Part shown: positions 36,884 through 48,705 of the stretch, one piece after another | Layout: each line of letters starts with the position of its first letter | Numbering within the stretch: the stretch's first letter is position 1 | NCBI GenBank assembly: GCA_027081115.1 | Contig: JALWLD010000054.1 | Span: forward strand, 61,375 to 125,374 | Length of the DNA: 64,000 bases | Reading direction: 5' to 3' | From: Sulfurovum sp. | GTDB lineage: Bacteria > Campylobacterota > Campylobacteria > Campylobacterales > Sulfurovaceae | Notes under the pieces: model-generated | Database searches by the model: none | Told to the model about the DNA's origin: nothing | What the model saw: only the letters and a program-made list of their open reading frames with translations | Program-made: the position numbers and the translations under genes

Positions 36884-38398
36884 GTGGCAGTAAAATTGCA
36901 AGCAGATGAGATAAGTTCAATCATCAAAGAGAGAATTGAGAACTTTGAGATTGATGTTGACATCAACGAAATAGGAAAAGTAGTAGGTATCGCAGACGGT
37001 ATTACAACAGTATATGGTCTTAACAATGTTATGGCTGGTGAAGTTGTAGAGTTTGAAAACGGTGCTAAAGGTCTTGTATTAAACCTTGAAGAAGCAAACG
37101 TAGGTGTTGTTGTTCTTGGAACAAGTGCAGGAATTAGAGAAGGTATGAGCGTAAAAAGAGCTGGTGACCTTCTTAAGACTCCAGTAGGTGATGGTCTTAT
37201 CGGTAGAGTGGTAAACCCACTTGGTGAAGCAATCGATGGTAAAGGTGCTATTGAAGCAGCTGAACATAGATTCATCGAAGAGAAAGCACCGGGGATTATG
37301 GCTAGAAAATCAGTTCATGAGCCACTTCAGACAGGTATCAAAGCGATTGATGCACTTGTACCGGTTGGTAGAGGGCAGAGAGAACTTATTATTGGTGATA
37401 GACAAACAGGTAAAACTACTTTGGCGATCGATACGATCATTAACCAAAAAGGTCAAGATGTTGTATGTATCTATGTTGCTATCGGTCAGAAGAACTCAAC
37501 AATTGCTGCTACAGTAAAAACACTTGAAGAGCATGGTGCGATGGATTACACAATCATTGTAACTGCTTCAGCAGCTGACTCTTCAGCATTACAGTTCCTT
37601 GCTCCATATGCAGGTGTAACTATGGCTGAGTACTTTAGAGACAATGGTAGACATGCCGTTATTTTCTATGATGATCTTTCTAAGCATGCAGTTGCATATA
37701 GAGAGATGTCATTGATCCTTAGACGTCCTCCAGGTAGAGAGGCATATCCAGGTGATGTTTTCTATCTTCACTCAAGACTACTTGAGAGAGCTGCAAAACT
37801 TTCAGATGAATTAGGTGCTGGTTCAATTACTGCATTCCCTATTATTGAAACACAAGCGGGAGATGTTGCGGCATATATTCCGACAAACGTTATTTCTATT
37901 ACTGATGGTCAGATCTTCCTTGAGACTGACTTGTTCAATTCAGGTATCAGACCGGCAATTAACGTTGGACTTTCTGTATCTAGAGTTGGTGGTGCTGCTC
38001 AAATTAAAGCAACGAAGCAGGTTTCTGGAACATTGAGACTTGACCTTGCTTCATTTAGAGAACTTCAGGCATTTGCACAGTTTGCATCTGATCTTGATGA
38101 CTATACAAGAGGTCAGCTAGAGCGTGGACAGAGAATGGTAGAGGTTCTTAAACAAGGACCATATGCTCCTGTTGCGATTGAAAAACAAGTTGTAATCATC
38201 TTTGCAGGTGCAAATGGTTACCTTGATGATATTGCTGCATCTTCAGTGACTAAGTTCGAAGCAGATCTTATGCCATTTATGGAAGCAAAATATTCAAATA
38301 TCCTAGACTCTATCAGATCTGAGAAAAAGATCACTGATGAGACAGATGGAGAATTACGTAAAGCTATCGAAGACTTCAAAGCTTCATTTGCTGAGTAA
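36884..38398 (+). CDS. atpA: ATP synthase subunit alpha
   Basis: 504 residues. Walker A GDRQTGKT, arginine finger region [13 protein letters not shown], and [20 protein letters not shown]. Non-catalytic nucleotide sites of F1. GTG start with AAAGGAG seven bases upstream. Confidence 0.98.
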   Translation: MAVKLQADEISSIIKERIENFEIDVDINEIGKVVGIADGITTVYGLNNVMAGEVVEFENGAKGLVLNLEEANVGVVVLGTSAGIREGMSVKRAGDLLKTPVGDGLIGRVVNPLGEAIDGKGAIEAAEHRFIEEKAPGIMARKSVHEPLQTGIKAIDALVPVGRGQRELIIGDRQTGKTTLAIDTIINQKGQDVVCIYVAIGQKNSTIAATVKTLEEHGAMDYTIIVTASAADSSALQFLAPYAGVTMAEYFRDNGRHAVIFYDDLSKHAVAYREMSLILRRPPGREAYPGDVFYLHSRLLERAAKLSDELGAGSITAFPIIETQAGDVAAYIPTNVISITDGQIFLETDLFNSGIRPAINVGLSVSRVGGAAQIKATKQVSGTLRLDLASFRELQAFAQFASDLDDYTRGQLERGQRMVEVLKQGPYAPVAIEKQVVIIFAGANGYLDDIAASSVTKFEADLMPFMEAKYSNILDSIRSEKKITDETDGELRKAIEDFKASFAE

Positions 38399-38410
38399 GA
38401 AAGGCTAAAC

Positions 38411-40725
<2,315 letters not shown>

Positions 40726-40736
40726 AAAGGATTAAT

Positions 40737-41123
40737 ATGGAACTTATGAAGCTAGAAATAATCACTCCAAATGGTGTGATCTTTGATGCTGAAGTAAAGC
40801 AAGTCACTTTACCAGGTGCAGAGGGTGAATTTGGTGTTTTACCAAAACACGCTACTCTGGTATCGTTACTCGATACAGGTGTGATCGTTATTGACAAAGC
40901 AGATGGATCTGAAGTAGCTGTAGCTATTAACTCAGGTTATGTTAAAGTTGATGAAGTAAAAACTACTTGTATCGTTGACGGTGCTGTTGCACTCTCAGGT
41001 GAGGGTTCTGACCTTGCTAAAGCACTTGAAGATGCAAAATCATTGCTCAAAAGTGCAGAATCTTCTAATATTGCTATCGCTGCGGCGGTTAGCAAAGTAG
41101 AACAGATCGGAAAGTCTCTCTAA
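40737..41123 (+). CDS. atpC: ATP synthase subunit epsilon
   Basis: 128 residues. KLEIITPNGVIFDAEVKQVT, LPGAEGEFGVLPKHATLVSL, then a short C-terminal helical part. The ATG at 40737 is preferred over the ATG at 40746 because AAAAGGA is 5 nt away. tolQ follows after one base. Confidence 0.96.
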   Translation: MELMKLEIITPNGVIFDAEVKQVTLPGAEGEFGVLPKHATLVSLLDTGVIVIDKADGSEVAVAINSGYVKVDEVKTTCIVDGAVALSGEGSDLAKALEDAKSLLKSAESSNIAIAAAVSKVEQIGKSL

Positions 41124-41124
41124 T

Positions 41125-41703
41125 TTGGGCTCTCTGCTTAATTATTTCATAGACAGCAGTGCAATTACTATTTTTGTACTGCTTCTGCTCTCTGTCTATT
41201 TTATAGCCACATTCTGGGTATTTATTGACAGATACTACATTATAAATTCACGCATACACTCAGAAGCAAGATCACTTAAATCACTCTATACAGGTCAGTC
41301 AAAATCAGTGGCGAGTAATTCACTTATTTTCACTTATCTGACACGTGTCAATACACCTAACAAAGCGATACTTGAAGCGGCATCTTCAGATGCTATCAGA
41401 GTTTCAACCAAGGGGCTTACCTGGCTTTCCATCATTGCTTCAACTTCGCCATTCATTGGTCTTTTTGGTACGGTTATAGGTATATTGGAAACTTTTTCAA
41501 AACTTGGTTCACAGTCTTCTGCTTCACTCTCTGTTGTTGCGCCTGCGATTTCTGAAGCACTTATCGCTACTGCTGCAGGTATTGCCGTGGCTATTTTTGC
41601 CTATACCTTCCATCTTATTTTAAAACGTAAGGCGTATGAGCTCTCTTCTCTTCTCTCTTCACAATCTGAAGTTATTCTTTCTCAAGTGAATGAGGACAGT
41701 TAA
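41125..41703 (+). CDS. tolQ: TolQ/ExbB proton-channel protein
   Basis: 192 residues, three membrane helices (about 13-33, 105-127, 145-166). GLTWLSIIASTSPFIGLFGT and TAAGIAVAIFAYTF are MotA/TolQ/ExbB signatures. With TolR it uses the proton gradient to power envelope constriction; TolQ rather than ExbB is chosen because tolB-pal follow further on. TTG start one base after the atpC stop, so it is read from the ATP synthase transcript. Confidence 0.9.
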   Translation: MGSLLNYFIDSSAITIFVLLLLSVYFIATFWVFIDRYYIINSRIHSEARSLKSLYTGQSKSVASNSLIFTYLTRVNTPNKAILEAASSDAIRVSTKGLTWLSIIASTSPFIGLFGTVIGILETFSKLGSQSSASLSVVAPAISEALIATAAGIAVAIFAYTFHLILKRKAYELSSLLSSQSEVILSQVNEDS

Positions 41704-42090
41704 ATGTTTTCATGGGATGACAGTCCGGATCTGAACATTACACCACTTGTTGATGTAATGTTGGTTCTTATGGCCATCTTGATGATCACTGCACCAACCA
41801 TCACTTTTCAAGAGCAGATAGATCTTCCTCAAGGATCAAAGACTGTAAAGGTTGAAAAACCAAAAACACTTACCATCCGTATGGATAAAAATCAAAAAAT
41901 TTACTTAAATAAAGATACCTATGCATTAGATACTTTTGCAGATGACTTTGTTAACAAGTCTGTAAAGTTCGATAAAAATTCAGATGTCTATATTCGTGCA
42001 GATGAGAACTTAAAATACAAAGATGTGATGTATTTGCTAAAGTCAGTAAAAGCAGCCGGTTTTGAAAAGGTATCGTTAATCACGCTATGA
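41704..42090 (+). CDS. tolR: TolR/ExbD family protein
   Basis: 128 residues. Single N-terminal helix with the proton-carrying D17 (NITPLVDVMLVLMAILMI), then a periplasmic domain ending LLKSVKAAGFEKVSLIT. Directly abuts tolQ and overlaps tolA by 4 nt. Confidence 0.92.
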   Translation: MFSWDDSPDLNITPLVDVMLVLMAILMITAPTITFQEQIDLPQGSKTVKVEKPKTLTIRMDKNQKIYLNKDTYALDTFADDFVNKSVKFDKNSDVYIRADENLKYKDVMYLLKSVKAAGFEKVSLITL

Positions 42091-42860
42091 TGGACATTAA
42101 GCCTTCAAAACTCATACCGGGTGCAATGGCTATAGGTATCTACCTTGTAGTAGTGGGCTTACTGGCTTTTTATTTTAATACGCGCACAGTAGATCAAAGT
42201 AAAAAATATGTACAAAAAGATGAACATCGTATACAGGTTGCACTCTCTTCTTCATCTAAACCAAAAAGTGTCACAAAGAAAAAGGAGAAAGTCAAGACTA
42301 AGAAGAAAGTAGAAAAAAAATCTGTCTCTAAAGTAAAAAAATCTATAAAGAAAAAAGTTATTAAAGAGAAGATTGTAAAGAAAAAACCTGTAAAAAAGAA
42401 GAAGCCTAAAAAGAATAATACCAAAGATCTTTTTGCCAATGTAAAAGCACCTGCAAAGAAAAATATTATTAATGTTACAGATAAGCCTATAAAGGCAAAA
42501 CCAAAACATAATTTCATTAGAATGACTGATAATCCTGTGTCGGCAACCTCTCGTATCAACAACTCTTTAAAAAATCAAAAGAGTAAACAAAGTGGTGTAG
42601 AAAATGCCTACTTGGCTAAAGTACAGAGTCTTCTTGAAGGTTGGCCTGCACAAGCAGAATATGCTGGAGAAAAAGTAAAAGTCATACTCTATATACGTCC
42701 AAGTGGTTTTTTTGAATTCAAAATAAAGTCAGCATCACGCAATCCAGATTTTAACAGAGGACTTACTGAATACTTAGAACAACTTCAAGAGTTTGGTTTT
42801 GGACAGCATAATGGTGGTAGAACTTATAATTTCGAAGCAGAGTTTATTGCAAAAGAGTAA
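42087..42860 (+). CDS. tolA: TolA/TonB-like envelope-spanning protein
   Basis: 257 residues. One N-terminal membrane helix (about 10-30), a strongly basic Lys/Val-rich linker at about 55-115 likely to span the periplasm, and a C-terminal TonB/TolA fold (VENAYLAKVQSLLEGWPAQA, VKVILYIRPSGFFEFKIKSA). Links the TolQR motor to Pal/TolB. Whether it acts as TolA or TonB is decided by context. ATGA overlap with tolR. Confidence 0.82.
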   Translation: MMDIKPSKLIPGAMAIGIYLVVVGLLAFYFNTRTVDQSKKYVQKDEHRIQVALSSSSKPKSVTKKKEKVKTKKKVEKKSVSKVKKSIKKKVIKEKIVKKKPVKKKKPKKNNTKDLFANVKAPAKKNIINVTDKPIKAKPKHNFIRMTDNPVSATSRINNSLKNQKSKQSGVENAYLAKVQSLLEGWPAQAEYAGEKVKVILYIRPSGFFEFKIKSASRNPDFNRGLTEYLEQLQEFGFGQHNGGRTYNFEAEFIAKE

Positions 42861-42892
42861 AGGTGTAGTACTTAAAAAAATAAGTTGAAAAG

Positions 42893-42921
42893 TACATCAT
42901 CCTAGCCTGTAGAATGATGTA
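42893..42921. terminator. Hairpin between convergent tolA and carbonic anhydrase genes
   Basis: Eight-bp stem TACATCAT/ATGATGTA (42893-42900, 42914-42921) with a 13-nt loop. It could terminate both genes, although flanking T-runs are short. Confidence 0.45.
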
Positions 42922-42927
42922 AGAAGA

Positions 42928-43665
42928 TTATTCCGCTTCGATTGTTCTATCATGCAGTTCTTGAACAGGACGTTCATTATCTACATAGTATTTTCTAAAT
43001 GCTTCGATTTGATCTTTTGATGCTTGAGCAGGTTGTTTAAGTAAGTACCACTGTACATTTTCAGAACATGGTGGTGTGGTAAGTGAACCTACATAGTGGA
43101 AATAGTGAGATGTATCTGCAGGAAGAAGGTCAGCAGGGTCTATGCGGATCTCTTTGTCTATACCACTGAGTACATTGTCAAGTGTAGGATTGTTTTTTCC
43201 CTCTTCAAAGAATACAGCAATGACCGCCAACTGTTTTGTCTCTGGATTTTGGTGAACAAGGTGTACAACCATATCATAACGCTTTCCATCAACTGTATGC
43301 TCTGATTTTCCATGGAAGTGGAATTGTAGAAGTTTAAATGTTTCTCCATGTAGTTCCATTGTTCCACCTTCTTTTGGTGTCACTTTGATGGAGTGACCAT
43401 TGTCAATAACTTTTGCAGTAGTGTGGATATCTTCATGTAAATGTAGTTTATATTGTGCATTTAAGTGTACAGATTTACCTGGCACGATGTTAATAGGTGA
43501 TTGTGCTTGACCCTTTGCACATGTCTTTGAAAACTCGCCCCAGTGTGTTGGTCCATTTTGGCTGTAGTCCCAGTGCTTTTCATGTTTCTGTGCTTTATGC
43601 TCTTGTGCAAATGCAACAGAACATAGTAATGATGCTGCTGTAGCAGCTACAAGTAATTTCTTCAT
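42928..43665 (-). CDS. Periplasmic alpha-class carbonic anhydrase
   Basis: 245 residues. Sec signal peptide 1-20 (VAFA), mature protein with zinc ligands H116 and H118 (QFHFHG) and H135 (MVVHLVH), gate E122, GSLTTPPC (193-200), and a likely disulfide C49-C200, the only cysteines left after export. Interconverts CO2 and bicarbonate in the periplasm, useful to a CO2-fixing chemolithotroph. Stand-alone on the minus strand, inserted between tolA and tolB. A palindrome covers its -10. Confidence 0.95.
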   Translation of the reverse strand: MKKLLVAATAASLLCSVAFAQEHKAQKHEKHWDYSQNGPTHWGEFSKTCAKGQAQSPINIVPGKSVHLNAQYKLHLHEDIHTTAKVIDNGHSIKVTPKEGGTMELHGETFKLLQFHFHGKSEHTVDGKRYDMVVHLVHQNPETKQLAVIAVFFEEGKNNPTLDNVLSGIDKEIRIDPADLLPADTSHYFHYVGSLTTPPCSENVQWYLLKQPAQASKDQIEAFRKYYVDNERPVQELHDRTIEAE

Positions 43666-43686
43666 TGATATATCCTTTTTTTTAGT

Positions 43687-43711
43687 AACACTATTATAAA
43701 TGAATAGTGTT
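43687..43711 (-). promoter_or_regulatory. Operator-like palindrome over the carbonic anhydrase -10
   Basis: Perfect 9-bp arms AACACTATT (43687-43695) and AATAGTGTT (43703-43711), 7-nt spacer. The minus-strand TATAAT (43693-43698) lies inside. AAAAGGA precedes the start at 43665. The geometry suits a dimeric regulator blocking transcription. Confidence 0.6.
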
Positions 43712-43812
43712 AAATGAGATTTAAATGGTATAGATAATAGTAGATAGAACTAAAAAAGTATAAAAAAATTTATTGATAATAGAGATCTGATTAGTTTTAT
43801 TGATGATTTACT

Positions 43813-44619
43813 TCAATAAAACATTGCAGACATATATCCCACCACGGAACTCTTATCGCCACTTACATCTGCTGATGTCCTGTAGTCAAGTAATTTACTT
43901 GAGAGTTTCAGTTTGTTGGCTGTGAGTATCAATGCTTGTATACCTATACCTCCACAGGCTTCACACCCTTTCTTAAATTCATTTGTATTTAGTACTTCCA
44001 CTGCCTTTAAACATGCATAATCAAGTTTCTTTGCTGTACCTAAAGAGTGAAAATGGCTAAGATCAGTGGAGATGACAACAAGATTATCGGGATTGTTCAA
44101 GAGTGCAGAGAGTATGCTTGAGAGTGTTTTGACTTCTATATCTCCATAAATAAGTTCAATAATTTTTGTTGTAGGAAAATAGTGTTTAATGAAAGGCATC
44201 TGTACTTCCGTAGAGTGCTCTTTTAAGTGAGCTTCTGGTTCAAAACCGATATTGAACTCTTTTGCAAGAGCAAAGAGGTAGGGGTTGTCTATATCAATGT
44301 TTCCACAAGGTGTTTCATAGTTTTCAAAATGGCTGGCTGAGATACCTTTAAAATAGTGATGGTGGCTAGGTCCTATAATCACGATACGTTTTGCTTTTGT
44401 CTTTTCTAAAAATCTATATGCCATATTGGCTGTGAAACCGCTATAAATGTATCCTGCATGAGGAACAATGATGGCTTTAGGATGTATAGATAACAGAGTT
44501 TTATCTATGTCTATTTTGTCAAGAACTGTATTGAAGTCTGCTATTAGTTTTGAAATCTCACTACAGGTAGCAGGATAGAACTGTCCTGATACAGCAGCTT
44601 TTCTTAAGGCATCACGCAT
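43813..44619 (-). CDS. AmmeMemoRadiSam system protein B (MEMO1 family)
   Basis: 268 residues. MEMO1 fold related to dioxygenases and metal-binding proteins: H54 (IVPHAGYIYSG), H86-H88 (GPSHHHYFKG), STDLSHFH, and C222 in EACGGIGIQAL, matching the His-His-Cys metal site known from human MEMO1. The bacterial function is unsettled. It overlaps the AMMECR1 gene by one base. The third usual member, a radical SAM protein, is not in the window. Confidence 0.9.
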   Translation of the reverse strand: MRDALRKAAVSGQFYPATCSEISKLIADFNTVLDKIDIDKTLLSIHPKAIIVPHAGYIYSGFTANMAYRFLEKTKAKRIVIIGPSHHHYFKGISASHFENYETPCGNIDIDNPYLFALAKEFNIGFEPEAHLKEHSTEVQMPFIKHYFPTTKIIELIYGDIEVKTLSSILSALLNNPDNLVVISTDLSHFHSLGTAKKLDYACLKAVEVLNTNEFKKGCEACGGIGIQALILTANKLKLSSKLLDYRTSADVSGDKSSVVGYMSAMFY

Positions 44620-45173
44620 TATTTCTCCTTGTACTCTCTGACTTGATAGATTGAGATCTCGGGATGCATTTCAAGACAGTTTCCCGGGAGACCTGCTTTC
44701 TGACAGAGGCTTATGAAAAATGTTTCAAAATCAGGTAACTGCTCCCATACTTGAGGCAGATATGTGGCATGTTTGCCATGATATCTCAGAACAACACCAT
44801 CTCTTAATGGTACAAGTTTCTTTTTTAAATCATTTGCATCGTTATAGTTCACTGCTTTTGCCTTGGAGAGTATGGAAACTTCTATTTTTATATGATCTAA
44901 CTCTTCGAGTGAAAGTGGTGGGAAACGTGGGTCATGCAGTGCAGCTGCCTGTGCATTTGCGATAATATCTTTATAGAGTGGTCGGTGGGCTTCAAGTGAG
45001 CCTATGCAACCACGAAGCTGATTGTCAGGTTTTGTGGTAAGTGTCACAAAGACAGCACCATCTTCCTGGAGTTCAGGATATTCCTGAAGTGCTTTGGGAA
45101 GATCAAAGTTCTCAGCCTGATTGAGTGCAACCAAAATGGCAGCTTTTGCTAAGGCAATGAGTATATCATGCAT
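44619..45173 (-). CDS. AmmeMemoRadiSam system protein A (AMMECR1 family)
   Basis: 184 residues. The AMMECR1 motif LRGCIGS (NQLRGCIGSLEAHRPLYKD) and HDPRFPPLSLEELDHIKIEV are visible, with the C-terminal QVWEQLPDFETFFISLCQKA. AAAGGAGTG precedes the start. Cytoplasmic; function unknown. Two-gene unit with the MEMO1 homologue; the pair sits inside the Tol-Pal locus. Confidence 0.92.
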   Translation of the reverse strand: MHDILIALAKAAILVALNQAENFDLPKALQEYPELQEDGAVFVTLTTKPDNQLRGCIGSLEAHRPLYKDIIANAQAAALHDPRFPPLSLEELDHIKIEVSILSKAKAVNYNDANDLKKKLVPLRDGVVLRYHGKHATYLPQVWEQLPDFETFFISLCQKAGLPGNCLEMHPEISIYQVREYKEK

Positions 45174-45298
45174 GCATCACTCCTTTAGATAGTTTGTATT
45201 ATATTATTTTAACATAATTTGAAAAAGTGCCTTAATATTAATTAATGAAGATTTCAACTCCAGCTTGATACAATGTGTGTTAAAAATGAGGAATACCA

Positions 45299-46537
45299 TT
45301 GCGATATATTTTACTTTTATTACTTTCTCTCAATCTTTTTGCCGTAGATGCTTCCCTTAAAATAGAAACAGATGTTGAGCATCGTACGCGTGTTGCTGTA
45401 GTGGATGGTTCTACTATACAAAATAATACATTTTTTAACACACTATTGGCAGACCTTAAAATCTCAGGGCATTTCCTTTCTGACACGACACACCATAAAG
45501 GTGGTTTTAATGCTAACTTTCTTGCTCCTTCTTTAAAGAGTAAAGAGTACGTTGTAAAGTACAACTTGGTACAGGGCAATGGAAGCAAATTACTTGTTCG
45601 TTTGTTGAAGGCTTCAACTGGTGCGGAGGTCTTTAAAAAAAGTTATGCGATCCCTTCAACGGCTAAAGTACCGTTTTTAGCGCATAAAGCCATTTCAGAC
45701 ATTAATGATGTATTGAAATATCCAAGTATTTCATGGATCAACCGCTATGTGATATATGCAAGATATACTGCCGCTAAGAAGAGTGAGATTATTGTGGCTG
45801 ATTATACATTCAAATATCAAAAAGCTATTATCCGTGGTGGTTTGAACCTCTTCCCCAAGTGGGCAGATGCCAAACAGCAAAGCTTTTACTATACTTCATA
45901 TGCAGGAGTGATACCTACATTGTATAAATTAAATATTTATACAGGTACTAAGCAAAAGATAGCTTCTTCGGAAGGGATGATCGTTTGTTCTGATGTAAAG
46001 GCCAATGGTTCAAAAATACTTGTGACTATGGCACCTGAAGCACAGCCGGATATTTATGAAATGTCTGCTTCCGGGAGTAGTAAAAAACGTGTAACCTCAT
46101 TTAATGGTATTGATGTGAGTGGAAAATATGTTGATGGAGAAAGTCGCATTGCATTTGTTTCCAACAGATTGGGATATGCAAATATTTTTAAAAAGTCTAT
46201 TGGTGGGTCTGGTGTCTCACAAGTAGTCTACCGAGGACGTAACAACAATGCTTTAGATGCCTATGGCAGCAAGATCGTTTACTCAAGCCGAGAGAGTCAG
46301 AACAGTTTTGGAAATAATAGTTTCAATCTCTACCTGGTCTCTTCAAATGGTTCAGGTAGAAGACCACTGACCACCACAGGAACCAATCAGTTTCCTCATT
46401 TCTCTACAGACGGTACTGTGGTACAATACATTAAACACAATGGTAGTAGCTCTTCAATAGGATATATTAATCTTCAAAGTAAACAGAGTTTACTTTTCCC
46501 TCTTGGTGGAAGAAAAATACAATCCATTGACTGGTAA
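45299..46537 (+). CDS. tolB: Tol-Pal system beta-propeller protein TolB
   Basis: 412 residues. Signal peptide 1-16, N-terminal TolB domain (VEHRTRVAVVDGS, FKKSYAIPSTAKVPFLAHKA), then propeller blades with repeated PDIYEMSASGS, YANIFKKSI, GSGRRPLTTTGTNQFPHFS. Periplasmic partner of Pal. TTG start at 45299; no ATG is placed better. It has its own promoter region (TACAAT about 25 nt upstream) because the operon is interrupted. Confidence 0.94.
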   Translation: MRYILLLLLSLNLFAVDASLKIETDVEHRTRVAVVDGSTIQNNTFFNTLLADLKISGHFLSDTTHHKGGFNANFLAPSLKSKEYVVKYNLVQGNGSKLLVRLLKASTGAEVFKKSYAIPSTAKVPFLAHKAISDINDVLKYPSISWINRYVIYARYTAAKKSEIIVADYTFKYQKAIIRGGLNLFPKWADAKQQSFYYTSYAGVIPTLYKLNIYTGTKQKIASSEGMIVCSDVKANGSKILVTMAPEAQPDIYEMSASGSSKKRVTSFNGIDVSGKYVDGESRIAFVSNRLGYANIFKKSIGGSGVSQVVYRGRNNNALDAYGSKIVYSSRESQNSFGNNSFNLYLVSSNGSGRRPLTTTGTNQFPHFSTDGTVVQYIKHNGSSSSIGYINLQSKQSLLFPLGGRKIQSIDW

Positions 46538-46555
46538 AAGATCAAAAGGAAATCT

Positions 46556-47068
46556 ATGAAAAATAAATTAGTATTAGCAGCATCTACAGTAGCATTGCTT
46601 CTTTTGAGTGGCTGTGGTCAGACTATGCCGGACCTACCGGGTAGTAATAAAAATATTTCAGATGCTTCAGCCATTACAGGTGATACCGTCAGTATCGATG
46701 AAAATGCCTATAATTCGGGAAGGGGCAACAGTAGCAGTGATGGTTTTCAATCGGTCTATTTTGATTTTGGTGAATATGGTATTGGTTCAGGTATGGAGGC
46801 TGGCATTGCCAGAAATGTATCTATAGGTGCAAAGAGTGCAGCAAAGATCAAGATAGAAGGTAACTGTGATGAATTTGGAACTGATGAATATAATTATGCG
46901 TTGGGTCTTAAAAGAGCAAAAGCAGTGAAAGACGCTATGGCGGCACGTGGTGTAAGTATAAGTAAGATGCTCATAGTGAGTTATGGTGAGAGTAATCCTG
47001 TATGTAGTGCTCCAACAGATAGTTGTTATGCTAAAAACAGAAGAGTTGATCTTCGTTTGATCAAGTAG
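46556..47068 (+). CDS. pal: Peptidoglycan-associated lipoprotein Pal
   Basis: 170 residues. Lipobox LSGC, Cys20; OmpA-like domain with VYFDFGEYGIGS, IEGNCDEFGTDEYNYALGLK and KNRRVDLRL that binds peptidoglycan. Homologue of Omp18 of Campylobacter. In-line after tolB. Confidence 0.96.
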   Translation: MKNKLVLAASTVALLLLSGCGQTMPDLPGSNKNISDASAITGDTVSIDENAYNSGRGNSSSDGFQSVYFDFGEYGIGSGMEAGIARNVSIGAKSAAKIKIEGNCDEFGTDEYNYALGLKRAKAVKDAMAARGVSISKMLIVSYGESNPVCSAPTDSCYAKNRRVDLRLIK

Positions 47069-47075
47069 GTTTTAT

Positions 47076-47927
47076 ATGATTGCTAAAAAAATAATTCTTA
47101 TCTTTTGTCTATTTGGATCTGTAACAGCTTTTGCAGAATTTGATGGTTTTGGGTATGACTCACGTTATGATTCTCCTCCAAAAGATTCTTATGCTGAACC
47201 AAGAAAAACCATCCCTGCCAAACAAGTTATTATTCAAAATAGAAAAACCATTACGGCACTTCAAAGAAGAGTAGATGAACTTGAAGAGCGAATAAATGGT
47301 ATTACTTCACTGATGGAAGGCTTGAATGCTACGATTGCAGAGATGAAAATGGCAGAAGGAACAGGTGGTGGGATTACTACTAAGCCAAACACTCCTGACA
47401 ATACACAACTGCTTAAAGAGCTTGGATTGATGATAGATAACATTTCTGCCAACTATGTTTCCAAAGATGAACTCAAAGAGGCCTTGGCAGGGAAAACTTT
47501 GAGTAGTACCGGTAAAAAAAGAACGAAAAAAACAATAGAAGATTCCGGATCATTAGAAGGAAAAGCTACTTCAAAAATATACAGTGAAGGGGTAAGACTT
47601 TTTGTCAAACAGCGTTATGATGAAGCGAAGAAACGTTTTGTTGTTACCGATAAAAAGGGCTATAAACCAGCGGCTTCCAATTACTACCTGGGAGAGATCG
47701 CGTACTATACAAAAAAGTATGAAGATGCAATTTTTTACTATAAAAAGTCTGCCAGTCTTTATGACCAGGCAAGTTACATAGATGTGTTGCTTCTGCATAC
47801 AGCTATCTCTCTTGAAAAGACAGGAGACAAAGGTCAGGCAAAGACTTTTTATAAGAATATTATAGATAACTACCCGGATAGAAAATCTGCAAAAATTGCC
47901 AAAGAGAAATTAAAGAAGTTAAAATAA
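47076..47927 (+). CDS. cpoB: Tol-Pal coordinator CpoB/YbgF-like TPR protein
   Basis: 283 residues. Signal peptide 1-20, coiled coil at about 55-95 (ITALQRRVDELEERINGITS), a variable linker, then tetratricopeptide repeats from about 170 (YSEGVRLFVKQRYDEAKKRF, YYLGEIAYYTKKYEDAIFYY). Periplasmic; ties peptidoglycan synthesis to Tol-Pal constriction. Last gene of the unit; proC converges after 19 nt. Confidence 0.9.
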   Translation: MIAKKIILIFCLFGSVTAFAEFDGFGYDSRYDSPPKDSYAEPRKTIPAKQVIIQNRKTITALQRRVDELEERINGITSLMEGLNATIAEMKMAEGTGGGITTKPNTPDNTQLLKELGLMIDNISANYVSKDELKEALAGKTLSSTGKKRTKKTIEDSGSLEGKATSKIYSEGVRLFVKQRYDEAKKRFVVTDKKGYKPAASNYYLGEIAYYTKKYEDAIFYYKKSASLYDQASYIDVLLLHTAISLEKTGDKGQAKTFYKNIIDNYPDRKSAKIAKEKLKKLK

Positions 47928-47946
47928 CCAAAAAACTAGAAGAGGA

Positions 47947-48705
47947 TTAGAGCTCTGTAGCTCTTTTGTATGCCTCTTCGACGGCATCCATACAGGATGC
48001 TCTTACATTTCCCTCTTCAAGTGCTGCATACCCTGCAGCTGTAGTACCACCAGGACTCATCACACCATCTTTTAGAAGTGCAGGGTGTACCTCTTGAATG
48101 AGTGTACCAAAACCTGCAAAAAGGCCTCTCATAGTAGCCATGGCATCTTCTCTCTTAAGTCCCTGTTTTACAGCGCCATCTGCTAATGCTTCAGCAATGA
48201 GAGCAAGATAAGCAGGACCAGAACCTGCTAATGCAGTGGCGATGTCTATCTCTTTTTCAGAGTTAAGCCAAAGTGTCTCCCCCACGGCACCTAAAAGTGC
48301 TTCTGCCTCTTTTTGAAACTTCGCATCTCCGGTGAGTGTGGTCATAGAAGCTCCAACAGAGGCTGCCAGATTTGGCATTGCACGTACGACAGCTTTAGGT
48401 TTAAATGACTTTTTAAGTTTTTCTACAGAGGTTCCTGCAAGAACGGAAAAGATGACTCTTGCTTTACCTTTGAGTTGTTTAGAAACCTCTTCAACATTAG
48501 CAGGTTTAACACATAAAAGTACAGTTTTGTCTGCAACATCAAAGTCATCCAAAAGGTACTTGTCTACTTTTTTACCCAAAGATTTTTCAAAGTTGGAGAG
48601 CTTTTGCATATCTCTACCGACTACTTCAATGTTGTACTTCTCTTTGAGACCCTGAGCAATACTCAGTCCCATATTTCCATTTCCAATAAAGGTAATTGTT
48701 TGCAT
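47947..48705 (-). CDS. proC: Pyrroline-5-carboxylate reductase
   Basis: Last step of proline synthesis. 252 residues. NADPH site FIGNGNMGLSIAQGL, then LAGSGPAYLALIAEALADGA and MSPGGTTAAGYAALE. Divergent from proA. On the minus strand TATAAT (48735-48740) is followed by a 15-bp palindrome TTCAATT-A-AATTGAA (48717-48731) at the expected transcription start. Confidence 0.96.
   Translation of the reverse strand: MQTITFIGNGNMGLSIAQGLKEKYNIEVVGRDMQKLSNFEKSLGKKVDKYLLDDFDVADKTVLLCVKPANVEEVSKQLKGKARVIFSVLAGTSVEKLKKSFKPKAVVRAMPNLAASVGASMTTLTGDAKFQKEAEALLGAVGETLWLNSEKEIDIATALAGSGPAYLALIAEALADGAVKQGLKREDAMATMRGLFAGFGTLIQEVHPALLKDGVMSPGGTTAAGYAALEEGNVRASCMDAVEEAYKRATEL

Noticed and set aside
42194..42562. 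122-codon Phe-rich minus-strand ORF
   Set aside because: Antisense of the Lys-rich TolA linker (AAA/AAG read as TTT/CTT); an artefact of composition.
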